The notes under the pieces were generated by a model that did not search any database, was not told the origin of the DNA, and worked only from the letters and a program-made list of their open reading frames with translations. Source: an uncultured Dialister sp. (GTDB lineage Bacteria; Bacillota; Negativicutes; Veillonellales; Dialisteraceae). From it: a DNA stretch of 11,742 nucleotides. Shown here piece by piece: positions 1 through 5,982 of this stretch. Positions within the stretch are counted from its first letter, which is position 1; the number at the start of each line of letters is the position of its first letter. The translations under genes and the position numbers were made by a program. The stretch is taken from assembly GCA_900543165.1 (NCBI GenBank), contig UQQQ01000060.1, positions 1 through 11,742 on the forward strand, read 5' to 3'.

Positions 1-29
1 CCTGAACCAGCTGCTTCTTCAGTTTGGAG

Positions 30-64
30 ATCGCATCCTTCCAGAAGATCTGGAAGGATGCGAT
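30..64 (+). terminator. Strong hairpin, likely terminator of an off-window gene
   Basis: A perfect 15-bp stem (30-44 with 50-64) with a 5-nt loop is followed by a moderately T-rich tail (TTATTTCTTC). It most likely ends a rightward gene lying left of the window; a TGA at 3-5 in one frame is a possible stop. It could also act on the leftward GT39 transcript, but no T-run follows on that side. Confidence 0.65.
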
Positions 65-117
65 TTATTTCTTCTAAGAAAGTGAAGAAAAATTGACACA
101 AAGCATTTGACACTACT

Positions 118-154
118 AACGCTGATTAAATCTGACAACGATTTAATCAGTGTT
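118..154. repeat. AT-rich inverted repeat (AACGCTGA/TCAGTGTT family)
   Basis: A 15-bp inverted repeat (118-132 with 140-154, one G-T pair) has a 7-nt loop. Its outer sequence AACGCTGA...TCAGTGTTTCC matches the outer arms of a second hairpin at 9111-9147, so this is a small dispersed inverted-repeat family. It lies just beyond the end of the GT39 gene and may work as a 3' stabilising hairpin, although no T-run follows it. Confidence 0.6.
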
Positions 155-159
155 TCCTT

Positions 160-190
160 AGTCACCAGTCACCAGTCACCAGTCACTAGT
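160..190 (-). repeat. Heptamer array (GTGACTG units), contains the stop of the GT39 gene
   Basis: Three exact AGTCACC units and a fourth variant are seen on the plus strand, which read GTGACTN in the direction of the leftward gene. The TGA at 178-176, the stop codon of the GT39 gene, is part of the second unit met by the ribosome. Related arrays occur at 4345-4360, 4455-4475, 4625-4646, 6879-6931, 7788-7810 and 9493-9514. Confidence 0.85.
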
Positions 191-1846
191 TTCCACAAAC
201 CGATAGATCGTCCCAGCCTTGGTGCTTTCTACTTTTTCGAAATGGGGAGCGAGCGACCAGGTGTCGAAGAATTTGGCTTTCTCGTTTGCTACATAGAGAT
301 AGCTGGGCGCATCAGAGGCTTTGGCGGCTTCGATGAATTGTTCTTCGTTTACGGTGGGGATGGGAGATTTCTTATCCCAGCGGGCATCGCGTTTTTCTTG
401 GTCCAGCAGGGGTTCATCAGGCATGAGGCGTGTCGCGATGTCGCCTGTGTAGTAGTTGTAGCTGGCAGGATAGGTGAGGAAGAAGTAGTGTTTTCCTTTT
501 TCTTCGTGGACGGCGCTTTTGATCTCGAATGCCGAGCGTGTCATCATGAAGTAGGGAAGGCCTTCGGAGATACAGCAGAGGAAGGCGGATGCCGTGACTG
601 CAGAGATGATGGTGAGGCGTTTGTACTGGTTTGCTTTCCAGCGGATGAGGTAGGCGAAGAGGCCATAGGCGAGGACAGCGTAGAAGACCAGCCAGTTTCC
701 TTCCTTAAGACGGAAGGTGCCGGCGAAGAGCGCCGCCATAAGGAGCAGGAGTCCGAGGCCGCCCAGGATGGAGGGAAGCTTTTCGCCCATGCGGATGCGG
801 AGTGCGCCGAAGGCGGCAAAGGTGATGGCGGGGACGACGGCGATGTAGGAGTAGGTGACGTATTTCGTGGCCATCAGGGTGTAGAAGAGGATGGTGCCCC
901 AGCACCAGACCATGAGGAAGAGGTAGAAGGCGCCTTTCTCTTTCCAGCGCATTTTCATTTCATAGAAGGAAACGAAAGCCCATGGGAGGAGCGAGGCAGG
1001 AAGGAGGATGAGGTAGTAGTACCAGTGGTTATCTTCCGGATGCTCGGAAGAGGTGGCGCGGAGGACGTTGTGCAGTCCCAGAAATTCATTGATGAAATCA
1101 CTGCCGTGGATCGCGTACATGCCGCCGTACCAGGGAAGGACGATGACAAAGAAGGCGAGAAGGCCCTGCCATGGGAAGAGGCGGAGGATGGTTTTCGGTG
1201 ATTTCATCGAAAGGCACCAGAGGACAAGGAGAAGGCCGGGGAGGACGAGGCCGACGGGGCCTTTCGTGAGGCAGGCAAGACCGGCCCCGGCGTAGGCGAT
1301 CACCAGATGCTTTTTGCTGTTTTCTGTGATGCCAATGTAGGCAGACAGCATGGTCGGGATGGTGAAGAGAAGAAGCAGGCTGTCGGTGATGATGGCGTGG
1401 GAGATGACCCAGCACTCGAGCGAGGTCGCGAGCATGACGCCGGCCCAGATGGAGACGACATTGTCTTTCAGGATGCGCCGGAGGTACCAGATGAGAAGTG
1501 TCACGGAGAGAGCGCCTGCAAGCGCGGATGGCAGGCGGGAGGCGAGGTCAGTGAAGCCCAGTGCGCTATAGGCGAGCGAGAGAAACCAGTAGACCATGAT
1601 GGGCTTGTCGTACCAGTAGACGCCATAGATCTGCGGGGACATCCAGTCGCCGGACTCCACCATTTCACGGGCGGTCAGTGCGTAATTCGACTCGACCGGA
1701 TCGGTGATTGGGAGCAGCCAGCTGCCCCAAAGGAAGAAGAGAAAGGCGATGATGAAAAAGCTGATAAAGGAAATCAGGGTGCTGCGTTCGTTCTCTTTGG
1801 CAAGCGCCGCCTGTTTTCTCTCACGCTTTTGACGTTTTGTACTCAA
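176..1846 (-). CDS. GT39 / ArnT-like membrane glycosyltransferase (paralog 2)
   Basis: This 556-aa multi-pass membrane protein belongs to the dolichyl/undecaprenyl-phosphate-sugar glycosyltransferases (GT39, PMT/ArnT-like), which transfer a sugar from a polyprenyl phosphate carrier outside the cytoplasmic membrane. A basic N-terminus (about residues 1-21) precedes TM1. The first external loop has ITDPVESNYALTAREM (Asp49, Glu52), then SGDWMSPQIYG and WYDKP; an ITDSLL Asp motif, LTKGPVG, LPWY and HNVLR follow, as in the family. The start is a TTG at 1846 with an AAGGAGGT site 4 nt upstream. The longer ATG frame from 1924 reads through a dispersed repeat and is rejected. Compared with its upstream paralog it has DPVE in place of DPDE and Leu in place of the Glu of GETAKEM, which may mean a different substrate. 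Its last residues, TSDW, and its stop are encoded by the heptamer array. The acceptor cannot be told from sequence. Confidence 0.88.
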   Translation of the reverse strand: MSTKRQKRERKQAALAKENERSTLISFISFFIIAFLFFLWGSWLLPITDPVESNYALTAREMVESGDWMSPQIYGVYWYDKPIMVYWFLSLAYSALGFTDLASRLPSALAGALSVTLLIWYLRRILKDNVVSIWAGVMLATSLECWVISHAIITDSLLLLFTIPTMLSAYIGITENSKKHLVIAYAGAGLACLTKGPVGLVLPGLLLVLWCLSMKSPKTILRLFPWQGLLAFFVIVLPWYGGMYAIHGSDFINEFLGLHNVLRATSSEHPEDNHWYYYLILLPASLLPWAFVSFYEMKMRWKEKGAFYLFLMVWCWGTILFYTLMATKYVTYSYIAVVPAITFAAFGALRIRMGEKLPSILGGLGLLLLMAALFAGTFRLKEGNWLVFYAVLAYGLFAYLIRWKANQYKRLTIISAVTASAFLCCISEGLPYFMMTRSAFEIKSAVHEEKGKHYFFLTYPASYNYYTGDIATRLMPDEPLLDQEKRDARWDKKSPIPTVNEEQFIEAAKASDAPSYLYVANEKAKFFDTWSLAPHFEKVESTKAGTIYRFVETSDW

Positions 1847-1850
1847 GGGG

Positions 1851-1858
1851 ACCTCCTT
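1851..1858 (-). promoter_or_regulatory. Ribosome binding site AAGGAGGT fixing a TTG start
   Basis: On the minus strand AAGGAGGT is followed by CCCC and TTG (1846-1844). No ribosome binding site serves the longer ATG start at 1924, so this motif decides the start. It lies directly after the end of intergenic repeat copy A. Confidence 0.85.
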
Positions 1859-1860
1859 GT

Positions 1861-1960
1861 TTGAATGAGAAATGAGAAATGAGAAATGGTGGCACGGCGC
1901 TTTATTATTTTTGGTGCCGCTCATTCACTCTTAACTTCTCACTTTCGAGTAATGACTGTG
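1861..1960 (-). repeat. Composite intergenic repeat, copy A (partial)
   Basis: The stretch shows the tandem GAGAAAT motif (1866-1887), the GGTGG box, and the core hairpin as CGGCGC/GTGCCG (1895-1900 with 1914-1919, one G-T pair) with a 13-nt loop. The array end is degenerate (TAATGACTGTG near 1950). It fills the gap between the stop of GT39-1 and the ribosome binding site of GT39-2, and its orientation relative to the genes matches the other copies. Confidence 0.7.
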
Positions 1961-1964
1961 TTTA

Positions 1965-3557
1965 CTAATCGGTATTTCTCTTCAGAAATACCGCCGTATC
2001 CTTTTCCCAAACTACCTGATTTCCTTTTTTCAGTTCTTCCGGCCAGTGGGCATAGACTTTTTTCTGTACGAGAATGTAGGCACGATCCGGCAGGGTGAGG
2101 GAATTGTCTTTGCCGGGAAGAAGGACGCCGTCGGCTTCATTTTTTGCCGTTTCCTCTCGCTTGCGTTCGTCAAACTCCGGAAGGGCTTTTCCGTAGATGT
2201 CTGTGTAGAAGGCGATGGATGGGCGGTAGAAGGTATCGATGTAGACAGGAAGTTCAGGTACCTTTTCTGTTTCCGTGAGAGTTTCTGCGATGGCCTTCGA
2301 GGTGAAGAGGGTGGAAACGGGAGCCGCAAAGAGGCCCCAGACGGATGTCACGAAGAGAAGGATGCGGCAGGCCTGCGAGCAGAGGAAGCCGCGCATACGC
2401 CCCTTTGAAAGCATACGGACAGAAAAGAGAGCGGAGAGGATCATGAAGAGGGAGATGCCATATTTCATGATCGTGCCGCCTGCGGGGGTCAGCGGTGCGA
2501 GGCTGATGGCGATGGCGGTCGCCAGAGCAAAGAAGAGATGAAATCCGATGAGAGTCTTTGAGACATGCCCTGCTTCTGTAAGCTCCGTGAGATATTTCCC
2601 CGCCAGCAGCGAGAGCGGGGGGAACATCGGAAGAATGTAGGAGAAGAGCTGCGTCGAGGAGAGTGTAAAGAAAAGGAAAATGAAGAGCGCCCATACGATG
2701 AGATAGAAAAGGACAGGATCCGATTTCCATGTCCGAAAGCGACGAAGGATGCCGGGTAGTGTCCCGGTCCATGGATAGAAACCGGCAATCAGGACGACGA
2801 GGTAAAGCCAGTAGTGGTTCTGTCCGGCATGTTCCGGGCTGATGAAGCGCGTCACATTGTGATAGCCGAGGAAGGTGTCGATGAAGGCATCTCCATGGAT
2901 CATACCCATCGCGAGGTACCAGGGAAGTCCCACAAGGCAGGCAAGAGGGATGCCCCATGTCCAGCGAAGCGCCATGATATTTTTGAAAGTGAAAGAGCTC
3001 GAGAAGATCATCCACAGCCCCACGATGAGTGCAGGAAATCCGAAGCCGATCGGGCCTTTCGCGAGGAGCGAGAGACCGCAGAAGATATAGGCAGGGATAT
3101 ATTCTTTTCGAAGAAATGAGATGAGGGCGACGGTGAGCGTGAAGGTCAGCGTCTGATCCGTCACCGAGCTTCTGGCAAGGACGATGATTTCCAGAGAAGA
3201 CGCACAGATGAAGGCACCGTAGAGCGCAGCCTTCTCACCCACGAGCTTTCGCATAGACAGGTAGAGGTAGGGCGAAAGGAGCGCACCCATCAGGATCGAA
3301 GGAAGACGGGCGCTCGTGGTCGAGACGCCGAAGAGGGTGAAGGAGATCGATTCCAACCAATAGAAAAGCGGCGGCTTGTCGTACCAGAATTCGCCATAAA
3401 TGCGGGGAGACAGCCAGTCGCCGGTGGAGAGCATTTCCTTCGCTGTCTCGCCGTAGACTGGCTCATCTGGGTCGAGCAGAGGAATGAGACCGGAAAAAGT
3501 GCCGTAGAGGGCGAGACAGAAAAGGAAAAGTAAGATGCAGTTTTTATTGAGTTTCAT
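1965..3557 (-). CDS. GT39 / ArnT-like membrane glycosyltransferase (paralog 1)
   Basis: This 530-aa polytopic membrane protein is of the GT39/ArnT type. TM1 (about residues 7-27) leads into the signature loop LLDPDEPVYGETAKEM (Asp29, Asp31, Glu32), followed by STGDWLSPRIYG and WYDKPPLFYW, as in lipid A aminoarabinose transferases and relatives. Further family marks are ARLPS, VTDQTL, LAKGPIG, LPWY and a HNVTRF loop. Further membrane segments and a soluble C-terminal part follow (YIDTFYRPSIAFYTD region). Expected role: moving a sugar from a polyprenyl-phosphate donor onto a surface lipid or glycan; donor and acceptor are unknown. The ATG overlaps the end of dedA by 14 bp and no good ribosome binding site precedes it, so translational coupling to dedA is likely. 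It is clearly homologous to the next gene, so a tandem duplication is inferred. Confidence 0.9.
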   Translation of the reverse strand: MKLNKNCILLFLFCLALYGTFSGLIPLLDPDEPVYGETAKEMLSTGDWLSPRIYGEFWYDKPPLFYWLESISFTLFGVSTTSARLPSILMGALLSPYLYLSMRKLVGEKAALYGAFICASSLEIIVLARSSVTDQTLTFTLTVALISFLRKEYIPAYIFCGLSLLAKGPIGFGFPALIVGLWMIFSSSFTFKNIMALRWTWGIPLACLVGLPWYLAMGMIHGDAFIDTFLGYHNVTRFISPEHAGQNHYWLYLVVLIAGFYPWTGTLPGILRRFRTWKSDPVLFYLIVWALFIFLFFTLSSTQLFSYILPMFPPLSLLAGKYLTELTEAGHVSKTLIGFHLFFALATAIAISLAPLTPAGGTIMKYGISLFMILSALFSVRMLSKGRMRGFLCSQACRILLFVTSVWGLFAAPVSTLFTSKAIAETLTETEKVPELPVYIDTFYRPSIAFYTDIYGKALPEFDERKREETAKNEADGVLLPGKDNSLTLPDRAYILVQKKVYAHWPEELKKGNQVVWEKDTAVFLKRNTD

Positions 3558-4143
3558 GTTTATTCTTATGTTTCAGATAGAAATGGAAAGCCGCCGCAAT
3601 GATGGCGCAGATGACGATGCACACGAGAGCGATCTCCAGCTTGTAGGAGAGAAGCGCCTGCCAGTTTTCTCCCAGCATGGCACCCACATAGACCAGAAAT
3701 ATCGTCCAAGGCACGGTACCGATGATGGTAAGGATTGTGAATTCCGGGAGGGGAAATTGCGCGATGCCCGCAGGCAGGGAAATGAAGGTACGGATCCCCG
3801 GCAGCAGACGGCCGGTGAAGACGGCGATGCCGCCGTAGGTCTCAAACCAGTTCTTCGCGGCGATCATTTTTTTCGCGCCCATACCGCCTTTCTGCGTGTG
3901 GCGAAGGATCATGTCGCGCCCGCCCTTGTAGCCCATGTAGTAGGAGGCCAGTGAGCCGACCAGCCCGGCCAGCGTGCCGATCAAGATCGTCGGCCAGAAG
4001 GAGAAGACACCCTGCGAGACGAGGAAACCCGCAAAGCCCAGAATGATTTCACTGGGGATAGGGATATTCATGTTTTCGAGAGCCATGCAGATAAAGAGCG
4101 CAAGATAGCCCCATTCAGAGAGAAAAGATATGATGAATTCCAT
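3544..4143 (-). CDS. DedA-family membrane protein (candidate undecaprenyl phosphate translocase)
   Basis: The protein has 199 aa, typical for DedA/SNARE-associated (VTT domain) proteins. Hallmarks visible are ENMNIPIPSE (23-32), an AGLVGSLASYYMGY segment (59-72), FTGRLLPGIRTFISLPAG (109-126) with the conserved arginines 112 and 118, and a hydrophobic C-terminal helix (about 168-190). Members of this family are linked to recycling of undecaprenyl phosphate across the membrane and to envelope stress and cationic peptide resistance. It is the first gene of a leftward operon with two GT39 enzymes that would release that lipid outside the membrane, which fits a recycling role. ATG at 4143 is preceded by AAAAGGAT at 7-nt spacing. 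Confidence 0.9.
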   Translation of the reverse strand: MEFIISFLSEWGYLALFICMALENMNIPIPSEIILGFAGFLVSQGVFSFWPTILIGTLAGLVGSLASYYMGYKGGRDMILRHTQKGGMGAKKMIAAKNWFETYGGIAVFTGRLLPGIRTFISLPAGIAQFPLPEFTILTIIGTVPWTIFLVYVGAMLGENWQALLSYKLEIALVCIVICAIIAAAFHFYLKHKNKHETQ

Positions 4144-4174
4144 AAATATGATCCTTTTGAAAAAAACGGCGTAA

Positions 4175-4360
4175 GGGGTTCAAGGTTCAGGGCAGCTCGT
4201 GGGGCGTGCCGTCCCGTGATTACGTTTGAAAGCCTCGCTCTCTAGTTGGGAGTCAGGAGTCAGGAGTTAGGAGTGGTGGTGCGGCGCATAAAAATAATGA
4301 CGCGCCGCGGAGTATATATGGGGCGATGCCTGAAGATGGCATTTCAGTCACTAGTCACTT
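4175..4360 (-). repeat. Composite intergenic repeat, copy B1
   Basis: Read on the plus strand it has GGTTCAAGGTTCAGG, a GGGGCG/CGTCCC small hairpin (4201-4215), GTGGTG, the core hairpin GCGGCGC/GCGCCGC (4281-4287 with 4302-4308, 14-nt loop), AGTATATATGGGGCGATGCC (4311-4330), an ATGCC/GGCAT hairpin and the AGTCACT heptamers (4346-4359). The GAGAAAT stretch seen in other copies is replaced by AGTCAGG repeats (4251-4272). Its GGTTCAGG end faces the 5' end of dedA, and it lies in the predicted dedA leader. Confidence 0.85.
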
Positions 4361-4475
4361 CTAATCCCTAATCCCTAGCTACTCATCCCTGTTTTCAAAC
4401 TTGTGGCGGCTTCGCCGCGAGTATATATGGGGTGATGCCCGAAAGCAGCATTCAAGTCACCAGCCACCAGTTACT
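4361..4475 (-). repeat. Partial repeat module next to copy B1
   Basis: After CTAATCC repeats (4361-4389) a second short module appears: hairpin GCGGC/GCCGC (4406-4418), then AGTATATATGGGGTGATGCC (4420-4439), 19 of 20 identical to the module of B1, then a diverged heptamer array AGTCACC AGCCACC AGTTACT (4455-4475). It looks like a local duplication of the array half of the element. Confidence 0.75.
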
Positions 4476-4550
4476 ATTATTACTATATCAGGCATTGTTT
4501 TCTAATTCTTAAATAAATCCTGTGTGTTCATAGAATCACATATATTCTAA

Positions 4551-4579
4551 ACTATAGCATGGATACAGGGGTGGGTCAA
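4551..4579 (-). promoter_or_regulatory. Predicted sigma-70-type promoter of the dedA-GT39 operon
   Basis: On the minus strand TTGACC (4579-4574), a 17-nt spacer and TATAGT (4556-4551) give a good sigma-A promoter, with a start near 4545. The dedA transcript would then have a leader of about 400 nt that includes repeat copy B1 and the partial module. It sits in the unique centre (4476-4624) between the two inverted repeat copies. Confidence 0.65.
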
Positions 4580-4624
4580 TCAAATAGCAGGTTTAAGAAG
4601 GGCAAATAGGAATTAGGACCGCGA

Positions 4625-4823
4625 GTGACTCGTGACTGGTGACTAGGAATTAGTAGCTAGGGATTAGGTTGGCGATACGAGAAAATCGCTAATTTCAAAT
4701 CTCAGCGGCGCTTCCATTTTTTTATGCGCCGCACCACCATTTCTCATTCAAGCGAGGCTTTAAAATGTAATCAAAGGGGCACCACGTCCCACGGGCTAAC
4801 CCTGAAGCCTGAACCAGAGAACC
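4625..4823 (+). repeat. Composite intergenic repeat, copy B2 (inverted relative to B1)
   Basis: Heptamers GTGACTC, GTGACTG, GTGACTA (4625-4645) are followed by a TAGCTAGGGATTAGG block shared with B1, the core hairpin GCGGCGC/GCGCCGC (4705-4711 with 4726-4732, 14-nt loop), ACCACCATTTCTCATTC, GGGGCACCACGTCCC and CCTGAAGCCTGAACC. It is in the opposite orientation to B1. Its GAACC end lies just before the ARG box and promoter of the binding-protein gene. Confidence 0.85.
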
Positions 4824-4830
4824 CTTTCTT

Positions 4831-4844
4831 TGAATAAATATTCA
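4831..4844. promoter_or_regulatory. ARG box (ArgR/AhrC operator candidate)
   Basis: TGAATAAATATTCA matches the arginine repressor half-sites TGAAT-N4-ATTCA exactly, and the centre is all A/T as in known ARG boxes. It lies 15 bp upstream of the -35 hexamer. A weaker box, AGAATAATTTGACA (4852-4865), starts 21 bp further on and overlaps the -35; 21 bp is the centre spacing of paired ARG boxes in E. coli. Binding of the downstream gene to arginine control is inference. Confidence 0.65.
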
Positions 4845-4859
4845 AAAAGCTAGAATAAT

Positions 4860-4888
4860 TTGACATATGTGCAAAGAATTGATAAGAT
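4860..4888 (+). promoter_or_regulatory. Promoter of the ARG-box-linked binding-protein gene
   Basis: A perfect -35 TTGACA (4860-4865), a 17-nt spacer and TAAGAT (4883-4888) are visible. Transcription would start near 4895. This excludes the ATG at 4867, which lies inside the promoter, as the start codon. Confidence 0.75.
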
Positions 4889-4944
4889 ACAAACAGTTGA
4901 TTGACTGCTTATTTATATATGTGAAGAATATGGAGATGATCAGA

Positions 4945-5748
4945 ATGATGAATAAAAAAATGAAAATTCTTCTGGCGATGGGTGCTATGGCAGCGGTGGT
5001 TCTTGCTTCCGGCTGCGGCGGCGATGCGAAATCCGGCGCGAGCGCAGAAAAGTCTGGCTCTGGCATTCCGAAAGTCATCCGCGTCGGTTCGGAAACCACG
5101 TTCCCTCCTTTTGAATTTACCCAAGATGATAAATATGTAGGCTTCGATCTGGATCTTGCGGATGCGGTCATCAAACAGATGGGCAGCCAGATGGAATTCA
5201 AGTCCATGGGCTTCGATGCGCTGATCCCGGCTGTGCAGTCCGGACAGATCGATCTCATCGCAGCGGGTCTGGATGCGACACCGGAACGCGAAAAGCAGGT
5301 CGCTTTCTCCGATCCCTATTTCACACAGAATGGCTACATCATCATCGTCAGAAAAGACAATGATGCTATCAAAGACTGGGCAGATCTGGAAGGCAAGAAT
5401 GTCGGCGCGCAGGTCGGCACCCAGCAGGTGAAGCTCGCACAGGAAGCCAAAGCCGCGCAGGTGAAGCAGCTCGACTCGAATTCTCAGGCATTCATGGAAC
5501 TGCAGGCTAAGACGCTCGATGCCGTTGTCATCGACCAGCCTGTCGGCATGTACTATCTGAAGCAGGGCGGCGACAAGGACCTGAAGATTGTCGGTACCTC
5601 CAAGGGCGCCAACGGCATGGTTTTCGCAGTGAAGAAAGAAAATAAAGAACTGCAGGCGGCTGTGAATAAGGCGCTGAAGGATCTCAAAGCAAACGGAACC
5701 TATGATAAGATTTTCGAAAAATGGTTCGGCAAGCAAGAAAAGAAATAA
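4945..5748 (+). CDS. Amino-acid ABC transporter substrate-binding lipoprotein (possibly arginine/basic)
   Basis: This 267-aa protein is of the bacterial extracellular solute-binding family 3. It has a lipoprotein signal (KKMKILL, hydrophobic core, lipobox LASGC, Cys24), then the family run TTFPPFEF, YVGFDLDLADAV, GFDALIPAVQSGQIDLI, ATPEREKQVAFSDPYF (Arg of PEREK is the usual carboxylate ligand), VGTQ and VIDQPV. It would capture an amino acid outside the membrane for an ABC importer. No permease or ATPase gene is in the window, so the partners must be elsewhere. Start: ATG at 4945 behind GGAG (4932-4935, 9-nt gap); ATG 4948 is the near alternative, and 4867 is excluded by the promoter. The ARG box upstream points to arginine or another basic residue, but the sequence alone does not settle the ligand. 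Confidence 0.88.
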   Translation: MMNKKMKILLAMGAMAAVVLASGCGGDAKSGASAEKSGSGIPKVIRVGSETTFPPFEFTQDDKYVGFDLDLADAVIKQMGSQMEFKSMGFDALIPAVQSGQIDLIAAGLDATPEREKQVAFSDPYFTQNGYIIIVRKDNDAIKDWADLEGKNVGAQVGTQQVKLAQEAKAAQVKQLDSNSQAFMELQAKTLDAVVIDQPVGMYYLKQGGDKDLKIVGTSKGANGMVFAVKKENKELQAAVNKALKDLKANGTYDKIFEKWFGKQEKK

Positions 5749-5760
5749 ACGTGACAGGAT

Positions 5761-5791
5761 AAAAGGAGCGGGCGTTGCCCCGCTCCTTTTT
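5761..5791 (+). terminator. Intrinsic terminator after the first binding-protein gene
   Basis: A perfect 12-bp stem AAAAGGAGCGGG/CCCGCTCCTTTT (5761-5772 with 5779-5790) with a 6-nt loop runs into a T5 tract. It begins 12 bp after the TAA, so this gene is a single-gene unit on its 3' side. Confidence 0.93.
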
Positions 5792-5826
5792 GCGTGCCAT
5801 ATCGTTGATGGGGGATTTCCCTAGAG

Positions 5827-5900
5827 TTGAAATTTTAAAGTTTTTAGAAGAATCAGCATATGATGTATGGCTTCATTAAAAACACTTGAAGTTTTAAAGT
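5827..5900 (+). repeat. Pair of 15-bp direct repeats upstream of the second binding-protein gene
   Basis: TTGAAATTTTAAAGT (5827-5841) and TTGAAGTTTTAAAGT (5886-5900) differ at one base and are 59 bp apart. The second copy overlaps the first two bases of the predicted -35. They could be regulator sites; nothing in the window names the regulator. Confidence 0.5.
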
Positions 5901-5927
5901 GAAAAGCGGGTATTTTTCTGGTATACT
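5899..5927 (+). promoter_or_regulatory. Extended -10 promoter of the second binding-protein gene
   Basis: TGGTATACT (5919-5927) is an extended -10, with a weak -35 GTGAAA (5899-5904) 17 nt before the hexamer. The start would be near 5934, giving a leader of about 50 nt. Confidence 0.65.
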
Positions 5928-5982
5928 TTTTGTAGACAATTCTTTAAGGATAAAAAACAATTTGATCTCGGGAGGAAATCAC

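Noticed and set aside
160..190. Heptamer arrays as a CRISPR array
   Set aside because: Units are 7 bp with no spacers and no cas genes; simple tandem repeats.
107..1201. 364-aa rightward open frame opposite the GT39 gene
   Set aside because: Low-complexity Glu/Gly/Asp-rich translation on the antisense strand of a gene with clear family motifs; no ribosome binding site.
1847..1924. N-terminal extension of GT39-2 to an ATG at 1924
   Set aside because: It translates dispersed repeat copy A; a strong AAGGAGGT sits before the TTG at 1846.
4175..4823. B1 and B2 as terminal inverted repeats of a transposon
   Set aside because: The same element occurs singly elsewhere, and the 4476-4624 centre has no transposase or other ORF.
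4867..4944. 26-residue upstream extension of the first binding protein
   Set aside because: The ATG at 4867 lies between the -35 and -10 hexamers, and the extension would bury the lipoprotein signal.
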